Of a stretch of 64,000 nucleotides of DNA, positions 19,161 through 27,742 are shown in pieces; position 1 is the stretch's first letter; every line of letters begins with the position of its first letter. The notes under the pieces are model-generated. The model had not been told where the DNA came from. It was given only the letters and a program-made list of their open reading frames with translations, and did no database searches. Both the position numbers and the translations under genes were made by a program. The stretch covers positions 1,674,001 to 1,738,000 of the forward strand of contig NC_014393.1 in the NCBI RefSeq assembly GCF_000145275.1, in the 5' to 3' direction. The DNA comes from Clostridium cellulovorans 743B (GTDB lineage: Bacteria > Bacillota > Clostridia > Clostridiales > Clostridiaceae).

Positions 19161-19300
19161 ATACGTTCACCACCAAAACAGAATTATATAAAAGTATATG
19201 AAGCAAAAGGCGAAAATAGTTCAATTTAGGAGATTAAATTTTTGTTATATATGTTTTAATAATGAAGTCATACATATTAGATTTTTGAAAGGAAAGTATT

Positions 19301-20275
19301 ATGGAAGTTGGAAAATTAGATTGGGAAGATCTTAAAGGTATCATAGAGGGAAATAGAACTGTTGAGAGAGAAGATGTAAGAATAAGAAGTGGCATTGGAG
19401 AAGATTGTTCTGTAATAAATTTTGGTGATTATGAAGCTGTATTATCTACAGATCCTATTACTGGAGCAGCTAATAATATTGGTAAAATTGCTGTTCATAT
19501 AAATGCAAATGATATTGGAAGCTGTGGTGTTGAAGTAATAGGGCTTTTAGTAACCATTTTGGCACCGACAACAGCTACTCTTGAAGATATTAGAGAGGTA
19601 ATGAGAGAAATAAATGAGGAATGTACTAAGCTGAATATAGAGATTTTAGGTGGGCATACAGAAGTTACAGATGCAGTGAATAGGATGGTAGTTTCGTGTA
19701 CTGCCTTAGGAAAAGGAAAAAAAGGGGAAGCTGTGGCGACTTCATCAGCAAGGAGTGGTGATGATTTAATTGTTACAAAGGATTTATGTCTAGAAGGAAC
19801 TTCAATAGTGGTTAATGACTATTATGAACGTATAAAGTCGATTTTAACAGAAGAAGAGGTTCTAGAGGCAAAAGGATATAGTGATAAGCTGAGTGTTGTT
19901 AAAGAGGGGAAAGTAGCTTCTAAATTTGGGGTGAATTCCATGCATGATATTACGGAGGGTGGAGTATTAGGAGCAGCTTTTGAAATTGCTGTTGCTTCAG
20001 GAAAAGGTTTTGAGCTTTATAAGGATAATTTACCTATTACAGAAATAACTAAAAAGATAGCAAAAGAACTAAATATAGATCCATTAAGATTTATTTCTTC
20101 TGGAAGTCTTTTAATAAGCTGTGATAATGGGAATGCGTTAGTTAAGACTCTTGAAGAGAATGGCATTAAAGCGAGTATTATAGGGAAAATTATAGATAAA
20201 GGTAAATTTATTGTGGATAGTAATGGGAAAAGCATTGTAAGTCCTCCGACAAAGGATGAGCTATTTAAATTATAG
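19301..20275 (+). CDS. AIR synthase (PurM)/HypE-like protein
   Basis: A 324-residue ATP-binding protein of the PurM/ThiL/SelD/HypE superfamily. The N-terminal domain has IRSGIGEDCSVINFGDYEAV and LSTDPITGA (metal/ATP aspartates). HINANDIGSCGVEVIGLLVT and ILGGHTEVTDAV match the HypE-type subgroup. The C-terminal domain contains HDITEGGVLGAAFEIA and FISSGSLLIS. No hyp genes are nearby, so a role in hydrogenase maturation is not supported; many clostridial paralogues of this type are unassigned. It starts at ATG after GAAAGGAAAG. Confidence 0.8.
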   Translation: MEVGKLDWEDLKGIIEGNRTVEREDVRIRSGIGEDCSVINFGDYEAVLSTDPITGAANNIGKIAVHINANDIGSCGVEVIGLLVTILAPTTATLEDIREVMREINEECTKLNIEILGGHTEVTDAVNRMVVSCTALGKGKKGEAVATSSARSGDDLIVTKDLCLEGTSIVVNDYYERIKSILTEEEVLEAKGYSDKLSVVKEGKVASKFGVNSMHDITEGGVLGAAFEIAVASGKGFELYKDNLPITEITKKIAKELNIDPLRFISSGSLLISCDNGNALVKTLEENGIKASIIGKIIDKGKFIVDSNGKSIVSPPTKDELFKL

Positions 20276-20435
20276 AATCATTACATCATAGAAGTATTTT
20301 CGATTAAGAATTAAGAAAGAGATGTTGTAAATAGGAGCAGATTTTAATTTTTTAAAGTTCTATGTTGGAAATATGTTAGATTAAAAACAAAGTTGTTTAT
20401 TTATAATGCTGTTTTAATAGAATGGAGGAGTTGCT

Positions 20436-21050
20436 TTGAAAGATATAATAGTTGCCAGTAACAATAAGCATAAAATAGAGGAAATTCAAAATATATTAAG
20501 AGAATTTCCTGTAAGGGTTATTGGATTAAAAGAAGCGGGAATTGATGCAGATATTGAGGAAAATGGTGAAACTTTTATAGATAATGCGTATATTAAAGCA
20601 AAAGGAATATATGATTTGTTAGAAGATAAAGAAAATTTTTGGGTTCTATCAGATGATTCAGGACTTTCCGTTGAAGCCTTAAATGGTGAACCAGGTGTAT
20701 ATTCTGCAAGATATGCAGGAAAGCATGGAGATGATAAAGCAAATAATGAAAAACTACTTAGTGTGATGCAGGAAATAAAAGATAAAGGTAGAGCAGCTAA
20801 GTTTGTTTGTGCAATGGTGCTCATTGTGAATGAGCAGTTAAGTATAAAAGTACAAGGTGAAGTTAAAGGGGTTATTACAGAGGAATATAGAGGAAAAGGC
20901 GGCTTTGGTTATGACCCATTATTTTATGTTGAAAAATTTAACAAAACCTTTGGAGAACTTTCAAATGATGAAAAAAATTCTATAAGTCATAGAGGAGAAG
21001 CTTTAGAATTATTAAAAAAAGAAATGAGAAAAATTAAATTGGAGGAATAA
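20436..21050 (+). CDS. rdgB: XTP/dITP diphosphatase (RdgB/HAM1)
   Basis: Removes non-canonical purine nucleotides (XTP, dITP) by hydrolysis to the monophosphate and pyrophosphate, preventing their incorporation into DNA or RNA. Family motifs are VASNNKHKIEEI (5-16), SDDSGLSVEALNGEPGVYSA (about 72-90, catalytic Asp) and GKGGFGYDPLFYV (about 150). It starts at TTG behind AATGGAGGAG. The stop is two bases before the phosphoesterase start, so the two are co-translated. Confidence 0.95.
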   Translation: MKDIIVASNNKHKIEEIQNILREFPVRVIGLKEAGIDADIEENGETFIDNAYIKAKGIYDLLEDKENFWVLSDDSGLSVEALNGEPGVYSARYAGKHGDDKANNEKLLSVMQEIKDKGRAAKFVCAMVLIVNEQLSIKVQGEVKGVITEEYRGKGGFGYDPLFYVEKFNKTFGELSNDEKNSISHRGEALELLKKEMRKIKLEE

Positions 21051-21052
21051 CT

Positions 21053-21529
21053 GTGAAAATAGGAGTAATTAGCGATACTCATAGGATTGAAAGATGTATA
21101 TTTAAGGCATTAGATACTTTAAATAGGGAAAATGTAGATGTTTTATTTCACCTCGGAGATAATGTTTCTGATGCAGAGATTATCGAAAAAAATACATCAA
21201 AACCTGTATTTTACATAAAAGGGAACTGCGATTTCAATGTTTCAGCTCCATCAGAACGAATAGAGGTTATAGAAAATAAAAAAATTTTAATGACTCATGG
21301 GCATCTTTATAACGTTAAGTACACCTTAAATAACCTTATATACAAGGGATTGGAAGCAGAAGTGGATATAGTTCTTTTTGGACATACTCATATTGGAGAT
21401 ATTTTTTTTGAACAAGGAATATGGTTTATGAACCCTGGATCAGCTGGTATGTCTAGATGTGGACACAATAGTGTGGGTGTAATTGAGATATCGAATGGAC
21501 AAATAAATTCTAAAATTGTCCCTTTATAA
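21053..21529 (+). CDS. YfcE/MJ0936-type metallophosphoesterase
   Basis: A 158-residue calcineurin-like phosphodiesterase. The five metal motifs are all present: GVISDTHR (3-10), HLGDNVSD (about 36), IKGNCDFN (about 59), MTHGHLY (about 82) and FGHTHIG (about 107). It begins at GTG two bases after rdgB, an arrangement frequent in clostridia. It probably hydrolyses a phosphodiester, but the physiological substrate is unknown. Confidence 0.93.
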   Translation: MKIGVISDTHRIERCIFKALDTLNRENVDVLFHLGDNVSDAEIIEKNTSKPVFYIKGNCDFNVSAPSERIEVIENKKILMTHGHLYNVKYTLNNLIYKGLEAEVDIVLFGHTHIGDIFFEQGIWFMNPGSAGMSRCGHNSVGVIEISNGQINSKIVPL

Positions 21530-21549
21530 AAATAAATTTGAAAAAACTG

Positions 21550-21578
21550 TTGACTATTCTTAGAGATTAGTGTAGAAT
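21550..21578 (+). promoter_or_regulatory. Promoter of the tRNA array
   Basis: TTGACT (21550-21555), a 17-base spacer and TAGAAT (21573-21578), 42 bases before the first tRNA. Confidence 0.8.
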
Positions 21579-21619
21579 AATTTTTGTCGCTGAGGGGAAC
21601 AACCTCAGAAACTGTCAAT

Positions 21620-21695
21620 CGGGGTGTAGCTCAGATGGGAGAGTGCGTGGTTTGGGACCATGAGGTCGCAGGTTCAAGCCCTGTCACCCCGACCA
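21620..21695 (+). tRNA. tRNA-Pro (TGG)
   Basis: Cloverleaf with CGGGGTG/CACCCCG acceptor stem, anticodon TGG in loop TTTGGGA, encoded CCA. Confidence 0.96.
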
Positions 21696-21699
21696 TCTT

Positions 21700-21773
21700 G
21701 CGGGTGTAGCTCAATGGTAGAGCCCTAGCCTTCCAAGCTAGTTACGTGGGTTCGATTCCCATCACCCGCTCCA
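21700..21773 (+). tRNA. tRNA-Gly (TCC), copy 1
   Basis: GCGGGTG/CACCCGC acceptor, anticodon loop CTTCCAA, encoded CCA. First of four identical copies in the array. Confidence 0.96.
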
Positions 21774-21817
21774 GTTTAACTAAGTTTAGAAAACTTTAAA
21801 AAAGTTTTTAAAATTAG

Positions 21818-21846
21818 TTGACAAACATTAAAACATGCTTTAAAAT
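21818..21846 (+). promoter_or_regulatory. Internal promoter in the tRNA array
   Basis: TTGACA (21818-21823), 17 bases, TAAAAT (21841-21846), 14 bases before tRNA-Arg(TCT). It would let the six-gene block be transcribed separately from the first two tRNAs. Confidence 0.75.
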
Positions 21847-21860
21847 AGCATATGCAGTAA

Positions 21861-21937
<77 letters not shown>

Positions 21938-21944
21938 TAACTTG

Positions 21945-22020
21945 GTGGACGTAGTTCAGTTGGTAGAGCGCCAGATTGTGATTCTGGTTGTCGTGGGTTC
22001 GAGTCCCATCGTTCACCCCA
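21945..22020 (+). tRNA. tRNA-His (GTG), copy 1
   Basis: Anticodon loop TTGTGAT; extra G at -1 (21944) opposite discriminator C, typical of tRNA-His; encoded CCA. Confidence 0.95.
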
Positions 22021-22027
22021 TTAATAT

Positions 22028-22102
22028 AGGGATATCGCCAAGCGGTAAGGCACCACACTTTGACTGTGGTATTCGTAGGTTCAAATCCTGCTATCCCTGC
22101 CA
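22028..22102 (+). tRNA. tRNA-Gln (TTG), copy 1
   Basis: AGGGATA/TATCCCT acceptor, anticodon loop CTTTGAC, discriminator G and encoded CCA. Confidence 0.94.
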
Positions 22103-22106
22103 ATAT

Positions 22107-22182
22107 GCTCCACTAGCTCAGTCGGTAGAGCACATGACTTTTAATCATGTTGTCCGGAGTTCGATTCTCCGGTGGGGCACCA
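22107..22182 (+). tRNA. tRNA-Lys (TTT), copy 1
   Basis: GCTCCAC/GTGGGGC acceptor, anticodon loop CTTTTAA, encoded CCA. Confidence 0.95.
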
Positions 22183-22191
22183 AATAAATAT

Positions 22192-22275
22192 GCAGGTGTG
22201 GCGGAATTGGCAGACGCACTAGACTTAGGATCTAGCGCCTTCGGCGTGCAGGTTCAACTCCTGTCACCTGCACCA
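22192..22275 (+). tRNA. tRNA-Leu (TAG), copy 1
   Basis: 84 bases with a long variable arm (GCGCCTTCGGCGT); anticodon loop CTTAGGA; encoded CCA. Confidence 0.95.
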
Positions 22276-22296
22276 TTTATTTAACTTACATAATAA

Positions 22297-22371
22297 GCGG
22301 GAGTGGCTCAGTGGTAGAGCGTCACCTTGCCAAGGTGAACGTCGCGAGTTCGAATCTCGTCTTCCGCTCCA
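22297..22371 (+). tRNA. tRNA-Gly (GCC), copy 1
   Basis: GCGGGAG acceptor arm, anticodon loop TTGCCAA, encoded CCA. Confidence 0.95.
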
Positions 22372-22452
22372 TTAAAACTAATGATGGTTTGTTAGTTTAG
22401 TATAATTAACTAACAATAAATGATTTACCAAATCTGTTTTAAAAAGTTTCAT

Positions 22453-22526
22453 GCGGGTGTAGCTCAATGGTAGAGCCCTAGCCTTCCAAGCTAGTTACGT
22501 GGGTTCGATTCCCATCACCCGCTCCA
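22453..22526 (+). tRNA. tRNA-Gly (TCC), copy 2
   Basis: Identical to copy 1. Preceded by an 81-base spacer containing the hairpin TTGTTAGTT/AACTAACAA (22389-22416). Confidence 0.96.
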
Positions 22527-22534
22527 TTAAACAT

Positions 22535-22611
<77 letters not shown>

Positions 22612-22614
22612 TTT

Positions 22615-22690
22615 CGGGGTGTAGCTCAGATGGGAGAGTGCGTGGTTTGGGACCATGAGGTCGCAGGTTCAAGCCCTGTCACCCCGACCA
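22615..22690 (+). tRNA. tRNA-Pro (TGG), copy 2
   Basis: Identical to the first gene of the array. It is followed by the AT hairpin ACTTTATAA/TTATAAAGT, which may be a weak terminator. Confidence 0.96.
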
Positions 22691-22752
22691 TACTTTATAA
22701 TTGATTATAAAGTGCTTTTGGAACAACTAAGTAAACAATTTGGAATTTCTAT

Positions 22753-22826
22753 GCGGGTGTAGCTCAATGGTAGAGCCCTAGCCTTCCAAGCTAGTTACGT
22801 GGGTTCGATTCCCATCACCCGCTCCA
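22753..22826 (+). tRNA. tRNA-Gly (TCC), copy 3
   Basis: Identical to copies 1 and 2. The spacer to the next Arg gene differs from that of copy 2 by one base. Confidence 0.96.
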
Positions 22827-22834
22827 TCAAACAT

Positions 22835-22911
<77 letters not shown>

Positions 22912-22918
22912 TAACTTG

Positions 22919-22994
22919 GTGGACGTAGTTCAGTTGGTAGAGCGCCAGATTGTGATTCTGGTTGTCGTGGGTTCGAGTCCCATCGTTCACCCCA
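22919..22994 (+). tRNA. tRNA-His (GTG), copy 2
   Basis: Identical to copy 1, with G-1 at 22918. Confidence 0.95.
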
Positions 22995-23001
22995 TTAATA
23001 T

Positions 23002-23076
23002 AGGGATATCGCCAAGCGGTAAGGCACCACACTTTGACTGTGGTATTCGTAGGTTCAAATCCTGCTATCCCTGCCA
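23002..23076 (+). tRNA. tRNA-Gln (TTG), copy 2
   Basis: Identical to copy 1. Confidence 0.94.
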
Positions 23077-23080
23077 ATAT

Positions 23081-23156
23081 GCTCCACTAGCTCAGTCGGT
23101 AGAGCACATGACTTTTAATCATGTTGTCCGGAGTTCGATTCTCCGGTGGGGCACCA
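23081..23156 (+). tRNA. tRNA-Lys (TTT), copy 2
   Basis: Identical to copy 1. Confidence 0.95.
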
Positions 23157-23165
23157 AATAAATAT

Positions 23166-23249
23166 GCAGGTGTGGCGGAATTGGCAGACGCACTAGACTT
23201 AGGATCTAGCGCCTTCGGCGTGCAGGTTCAACTCCTGTCACCTGCACCA
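23166..23249 (+). tRNA. tRNA-Leu (TAG), copy 2
   Basis: Identical to copy 1, including the long variable arm. Confidence 0.95.
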
Positions 23250-23270
23250 TTTATTTAACTTACATAATAA

Positions 23271-23345
23271 GCGGGAGTGGCTCAGTGGTAGAGCGTCACC
23301 TTGCCAAGGTGAACGTCGCGAGTTCGAATCTCGTCTTCCGCTCCA
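23271..23345 (+). tRNA. tRNA-Gly (GCC), copy 2
   Basis: Identical to copy 1; last gene of block B. Confidence 0.95.
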
Positions 23346-23409
23346 TTTTAAACTAATGACAAAATCAATTTAATAGAGAAGAGCATATAATTAATTAAAG
23401 GCTCATTAC

Positions 23410-23483
23410 GCGGGTGTAGCTCAATGGTAGAGCCCTAGCCTTCCAAGCTAGTTACGTGGGTTCGATTCCCATCACCCGCTCCA
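23410..23483 (+). tRNA. tRNA-Gly (TCC), copy 4
   Basis: Identical to the other three copies. Confidence 0.96.
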
Positions 23484-23506
23484 TTTTATTTTGGGCAAAA
23501 GATTAA

Positions 23507-23583
23507 GCGCCCATAGCTCAGCTGGATAGAGTGACAGACTTCGAATCTGGAGGTCGTGGGTTCGACTCCCTCTGGGCGCACCA
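23507..23583 (+). tRNA. tRNA-Arg (TCG)
   Basis: GCGCCCA/TGGGCGC acceptor, anticodon loop CTTCGAA, encoded CCA. The only single-copy tRNA of the array and the last one before the terminator. Confidence 0.94.
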
Positions 23584-23600
23584 TATAATAGGCATTACGT

Positions 23601-23632
23601 AAGGCTTTGCGGCATATTGCAAAGCCTTTTAT
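23601..23632 (+). terminator. Terminator of the tRNA array
   Basis: AAGGCTTTGC and GCAAAGCCTT form a perfect 10-bp stem around GGCATATT, followed by TTATT. Confidence 0.9.
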
Positions 23633-23716
23633 TATGCAAAAAATAAATTAAAAGCGATTTTGCCTTAAGTTGTTTGATAATACCCTTAAGAATTTCTAGA
23701 CAAGGGAGGAATGATA

Positions 23717-24321
23717 TTGAATAAGTTAGTTAAGAAAATTGTAATACATATTCTAAGTATAGTAATAATGATATCTTGTGTTCTAAATTTTTCTGTTGTA
23801 AAGGTTGAAGCTAAAGAGGCTGAAGTTAAAGTTGTGGCTATATCTGCTGGGGTTATTTTTCTGTTATTTTGAAGGATGATGGAACAATTTGGAATTGGGG
23901 AGGTAATTATAGTTCACAATTAGGTGATAGCACAAATATGGATAGGTACGAACCAGTGAAAGTCAGTGGATTAAATGGAGTAACTGCTATTTCTGCTGGA
24001 TTTATGCATACATTAGCATTAAAAGATGATGGTACAGTTTGGAGTTGGGGATGGAACCATAGAGGACAATTAGGTGATGGGACTAAAAACTATAAATCAG
24101 GATTTGTCACAGTAATCGAAGGTCAGAGAGTCACTAATGATATAGCTGAAACTAATACTAAAATAAAAGAAGTAGCTGAAAGTATAAAAAAACTTCCTAC
24201 TACAACTATAAGTATGTTTAAGGGATGGAGCTTAGAAATCAAAGGACTAGCATTCTCAATTGGTGGATTCTTTGTTGTAGCTATTCTTTTAATAATTAAA
24301 AAAATGAGAAATTTCAAATAG
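23717..24321 (+). pseudogene. RCC1-repeat surface protein, frameshifted
   Basis: From a TTG at 23717 (GGAGG seven bases upstream) a signal peptide (KKIVIHILSIVIMISCVLNF) and the phrase AISAG are read, but the frame then hits TGA at 23870. Adding one G to the GGGG run at 23849-23852 restores GGYFSVILKDDG and joins the frame to the open region up to 24321. The restored protein of about 200 residues would have two RCC1 repeats (LKDDGTIWNWGGN, LKDDGTVWSWGWN), a short helical linker and a C-terminal membrane helix followed by KKMRNFK. The downstream half also has a TTG at 23869, but it has no ribosome site. Either a true mutation, a phase-variable G tract or a sequencing error. Confidence 0.75.
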
Positions 24322-24332
24322 CGTATAAAAAG

Positions 24333-24370
24333 AAATCTGATAGGCATTAAATGCTTATCAGATTTTTTTG
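24333..24370 (+). terminator. Terminator after the RCC1 gene
   Basis: AAATCTGATA ... TTATCAGATTT with an inner GCAT/ATGC, followed by seven T. Confidence 0.88.
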
Positions 24371-24436
24371 TTTTACGAATACCACAGGTTTTACCTGTGG
24401 TTCTAAAAAGCTTCTAGCGATGAGTAGAAAAAAAGA

Positions 24437-24498
24437 ATACCTCCAATGTAAAATGGTAGTAGGTTTGCCGACCACAACCAAAAGTACAAAGGAGGTAT
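24437..24498 (+). promoter_or_regulatory. Hairpin hiding the tnpA ribosome-binding site
   Basis: ATACCTCC (24437-24444) is complementary to GGAGGTAT (24491-24498), the ribosome site of tnpA. The interior contains a second imperfect stem (TGGTAGTAGG with CCACAACCA). IS200 elements are known to restrain transposase translation in this way. Confidence 0.6.
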
Positions 24499-24505
24499 AT
24501 CCGTA

Positions 24506-24979
24506 ATGGATAATAGTAGTTTAGCACATAGTAAATGGAATTGTAAATATCACATAGTCTTCGCACCAAAGTATAGGAGACAAATCATATATGGAAAAAT
24601 AAAAGCGGATATAGGGGTAATACTTAGAAAGTTATGTGAACATAAAGGAGTAGAAATTATTGAAGCAAATGCATGTAAGGATCATATACATATGCTTGTA
24701 AGTATACCTCCGAAGTTAAGTGTCTCTCAGTTTATGGGGTATTTGAAAGGTAAGAGTTCATTGATGATTTTTGACAGACATGCAAATTTGAAATATAAAT
24801 ATGGGAATAGGCAATTTTGGTGTAAAGGCTATTACGTTGATACAGTTGGAAGAAACAAAAAGATAATAGAAGAATACATAAAGAATCAAATACAGGAAGA
24901 TTTAGCATATGAACAAATGAGCTTGAAAGAATTTATTGACCCGTTTACGGGTGAATCAGTAAACAAAGGCAAAAAATAA
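24506..24979 (+). CDS. tnpA: IS200 Y1 transposase TnpA
   Basis: A 157-residue HUH single-strand transposase. The metal-binding HxH is at H60 and H62 (CKDHIHMLVSIPP). The catalytic tyrosine is Y124 in IIEEYIKNQ. The length and the HIVFAPKYRRQIIYG opening are typical. The reading frame is complete, and with both end hairpins present the element may still be mobile. Its ribosome site lies in a predicted inhibitory stem. Confidence 0.95.
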   Translation: MDNSSLAHSKWNCKYHIVFAPKYRRQIIYGKIKADIGVILRKLCEHKGVEIIEANACKDHIHMLVSIPPKLSVSQFMGYLKGKSSLMIFDRHANLKYKYGNRQFWCKGYYVDTVGRNKKIIEEYIKNQIQEDLAYEQMSLKEFIDPFTGESVNKGKK

Positions 24980-25119
24980 AGCACCTTTTAGGTGCAGCCA
25001 GTAAAGGTATGCGGTTGGCAAACCGCTCAATGTGCGAGTAGCACGGCCAGTAACATGCCCTTATAGGGCTAAAGCAAACCACCCGTTTGACGGGTGGTCC
25101 TGATTTAGCAGTTTAATTA

Positions 25120-25998
25120 CTAAGAATAGTCAAATAGATCTGTTACATCGTATTTGTAACTGACATTTAATTTAACATTAGTCATAGTTGATTTTGCTGT
25201 TGCTAAAGCATTATATTTAAAATGCCATACTTGTACTACTGGTAAATTAGTTGTTTCAGAAATGTTATAAGTACCCTTAGTAGCACTAGAAACTGTTGAA
25301 GTGTACCAAGTATTACTAGCTTCATTCAAAAGTTTATGGTGAACATTACCTTGACTTGGAGATTGAGTTGATGATGTAGTGACAGCGGTTACTATAGCCC
25401 TTTGAGGAACTGTAGTATTACTTCTTAGGTCTAATTTTAATTCAGTTGAGTCAACTCCAGCAGAATTTAATCCAATGTTACCAGGATTAGAGGCTGTCCT
25501 AGGAAAGGTAAAAGTACTATAGCCAGTTTTTATTCTATCATAGAAAGATAAAGAGAAATACATATCTCCTGTATAATACCCTCTCCTAACTTTTAAATAA
25601 AACGTCTGATTGTTAGAGGTACCATCACATCTAACACAAATAAATGGTAAAGAAGAATTGCGATCAACAATTGAACCGAAACCAGTTTCCCATTGTGAAC
25701 TGTTATACAAGCTTGCAGTCATTCCTGTATAACTGGTGTCATAGGAACAACGAGCATAAATTTTCTCTCCAGCATTTACTGTGAAACTAAAATAAGCTTC
25801 GTTTTGATCTGCTGGTAGTATTACTGTTGGGACTGAAGTTGCATATTTCCAATATCCTAAGTTTGCTGCTGTTGAAAAACTATTATTACCTGTTATTGTT
25901 GTAGCAGCTTTAGTTTCTGCAGAAAAAGATAATGAGCAGAAGCTGATCATAAATATTAATAATAGAGAAAGTGGTTTAGAATAGATTTTTTTTAACAT
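25120..25998 (-). CDS. Secreted protein of unknown function
   Basis: A 292-residue protein from the ATG at 25998, which has AAAGGAG eight bases upstream; a longer frame to 26052 lacks a ribosome site. Signal peptide: KK, a hydrophobic core (LSLLLIFMISFCSLSFS) and cleavage near AETKAA. The next 110 residues (FSTAANLG, QNEAYFSFTVNAGEKIYARC) resemble a pre-peptidase C-terminal type beta-sandwich. The rest is Ser/Thr-rich beta sequence. There is no cell-wall anchor, so it is probably released. Its 3' end abuts the IS200 right end, so any original terminator may have been displaced. Confidence 0.75.
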   Translation of the reverse strand: MLKKIYSKPLSLLLIFMISFCSLSFSAETKAATTITGNNSFSTAANLGYWKYATSVPTVILPADQNEAYFSFTVNAGEKIYARCSYDTSYTGMTASLYNSSQWETGFGSIVDRNSSLPFICVRCDGTSNNQTFYLKVRRGYYTGDMYFSLSFYDRIKTGYSTFTFPRTASNPGNIGLNSAGVDSTELKLDLRSNTTVPQRAIVTAVTTSSTQSPSQGNVHHKLLNEASNTWYTSTVSSATKGTYNISETTNLPVVQVWHFKYNALATAKSTMTNVKLNVSYKYDVTDLFDYS

Positions 25999-26435
25999 AA
26001 TATAATCTCCTTTTAAATTAAATTTATATACCACAGGATGATAAAAATTCAAAATTTACGTCTATAGGTAGATTATAGTTTTTGAATAAATAAAAGTCAA
26101 ATATAGAAAACAATAACATAGGTCTGCGTACCTTTATTTGAGTATGATTAGAATCTAAAATACAATAATATATACTTAAAGAAAATCTTGAATAAGATTA
26201 TGTAAAGAAATTACATTAACAGTACGATATAATATATAATAGTAATAATATTAAGTGACTATATAAAAATCAATGGATTTGCTTTTACAAAATGTATGTA
26301 TATATTTTAGTTTATGAAAGCAATTAATTGCTAAAGTATCAAGCGAGAGAACATATGAAAATAAGAGAGTTTAATAGATTGATTATAAAGCGGGTTTAGA
26401 ATATTGATTATACAAAGAAAGGAATGTGAGTTATT
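25999..26435. other. Divergent intergenic region
   Basis: 437 bases between the secreted-protein gene and the next rightward gene. It is very AT-rich, with TATAAT-like strings near 26230-26240 and a 14-base palindrome AGCAATTAATTGCT at 26319-26332. No gene or RNA was recognised. Confidence 0.45.
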
Positions 26436-27434
26436 ATGAATATCAATAGTATAAGTACAGGCTATGGATATGCAGAGCAAAGTAAAAAAAATGATTCTTC
26501 CAAGGATAAAACTAATAATGGAGTGATAAATAGTAATAATAAATACAGTGGAGAAGAAGAAAGACAAATAGGAATATTAAAAGACAAATATAGTAGGTTA
26601 GCGGAAGCTAATAAAAGGCGTCAAAATCCAAGACAGTACATATTTGATAAATACTACAATCAGAATTCTCCAAGCTACATGAAAGGCTTGACAGAACAAC
26701 AAAGAGACTATGGTTATACTACAGAAATGAGAATGACTTTTCAAGGTACAATGGATTATTTTTTTGGGGATGATGCCTTAGGTAGTGAACCAACGATATA
26801 TGATGATATTGAACAAGCAAATAAGAAGTTATATAATAGACAGGAAGTAAATAATCAATTGAAAAGCTTATTTAAGGATAATAACGTGATTATACCAGAT
26901 AATTTAAAACTAACTTTTAAAATAGATCCATATACATATAACTTAGCTGTTAGCGGTACAGAGGATTCAAATCTGATTAATACAATAGAACAATTATTAA
27001 ATAGTGGAGATAATTCAAAAGAGTTATTTTTACATATTATAAAAAGTAGGTCTGATGATTCAGAGCAGTGTACTCAAGAAAAACTTGAAAAATATAGGCT
27101 TAACTTAGAGATAAAAAAATATACAGGTTATGATTTGAAAGATTTAAAAGTAGCTAATGGAAAGTTTACTACAGAAGAAGGCGCAGATATAGCTGGAGTT
27201 TATTCTGAGGCATTAAAATACAATTATTCTATTGCTGCAAAATATAAAGGGGATATTTTAGCTTATTATAGTACACAGCTAAATAGCTTAGCTAAGAATG
27301 GTTTTGATTCAATTCAAGACTTAGTCCTATCAATTGACTATAAAAATGGCTCTTTATATGATGTTGGTCAAATGTATAATTTTGGAGAAGGTAAGACTCA
27401 GTGGATTGAAAAATTAAAAGAAAAAATAGTATAG
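26436..27434 (+). CDS. Unrecognised 332-residue protein
   Basis: Starts at ATG after GAAAGGAATG. The first 45 residues are Ser/Asn/Lys-rich and look disordered (SKKNDSSKDKTNNGVINSNN). The middle has a basic, aromatic stretch (RRQNPRQYIFDKYYNQ) and a predicted mixed alpha/beta region (LKLTFKIDPYTYNLAVSG). No signal peptide or membrane helix is present. It recalls Bacillus/Clostridium proteins filed under DUF4885, but I cannot confirm that from sequence alone. It is monocistronic with its own terminator. Confidence 0.6.
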   Translation: MNINSISTGYGYAEQSKKNDSSKDKTNNGVINSNNKYSGEEERQIGILKDKYSRLAEANKRRQNPRQYIFDKYYNQNSPSYMKGLTEQQRDYGYTTEMRMTFQGTMDYFFGDDALGSEPTIYDDIEQANKKLYNRQEVNNQLKSLFKDNNVIIPDNLKLTFKIDPYTYNLAVSGTEDSNLINTIEQLLNSGDNSKELFLHIIKSRSDDSEQCTQEKLEKYRLNLEIKKYTGYDLKDLKVANGKFTTEEGADIAGVYSEALKYNYSIAAKYKGDILAYYSTQLNSLAKNGFDSIQDLVLSIDYKNGSLYDVGQMYNFGEGKTQWIEKLKEKIV

Positions 27435-27742
27435 TTATAATATATAAATTGAATTTTAGGGGAAGCTTAGATAGTCCACCAATATATGATTTGGTGGACT
27501 TTTAAATTTTAAGACTCTTTAACTATAATACTAAATCTTATCGAAATAGATTTATGGAATAAATTGAAAATAAGATGTATAAATAGTATATTTAAATAAT
27601 AAATCCATTTATTATTAGGGAAATAATTTATTATATAGACAAGAAAACTTGAAGCAATTAATATTTAGATAACAAACAATTATATATTTTAGAATGAAAA
27701 CTCAAAAACGTATATAATATCTGATACATAAGGGGAGACATA
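27435..27742. other. Intergenic region before the MATE gene
   Basis: 308 bases holding the terminator at 27473-27503 and then AT-rich DNA. TATAAT at about 27713-27718 may be the -10 of the MATE gene. Nothing else was seen. Confidence 0.45.
27473..27503 (+). terminator. Terminator after the 332-residue protein gene
   Basis: AGTCCACCAA and TTGGTGGACT form a perfect 10-bp stem around TATATGAT, followed by TTT. Confidence 0.88.

Larger units (their letters stand above)
24376..25100 (+). mobile_element. IS200-type (IS200/IS605 family) insertion sequence
   Basis: About 725 bases with a single tnpA and no tnpB. The left end carries the hairpin ACCACAGGT-TTT-ACCTGTGGT (24381-24401); the right end carries ACCACCCGT-TTG-ACGGGTGGT (25078-25098). 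These are the subterminal hairpins that Y1 transposases of this family recognise in single-stranded DNA. As in this family there are no terminal inverted repeats or target duplication. It sits between the RCC1 terminator and the stop of the secreted-protein gene, about 20 bases from the latter. Exact ends are estimated. Confidence 0.88.

Noticed and set aside
23869..24321. Treating the downstream RCC1 frame as a complete gene from the TTG at 23869
   Set aside because: No ribosome site, it begins in the middle of a repeat, and the upstream frame supplies the missing signal peptide and strand.
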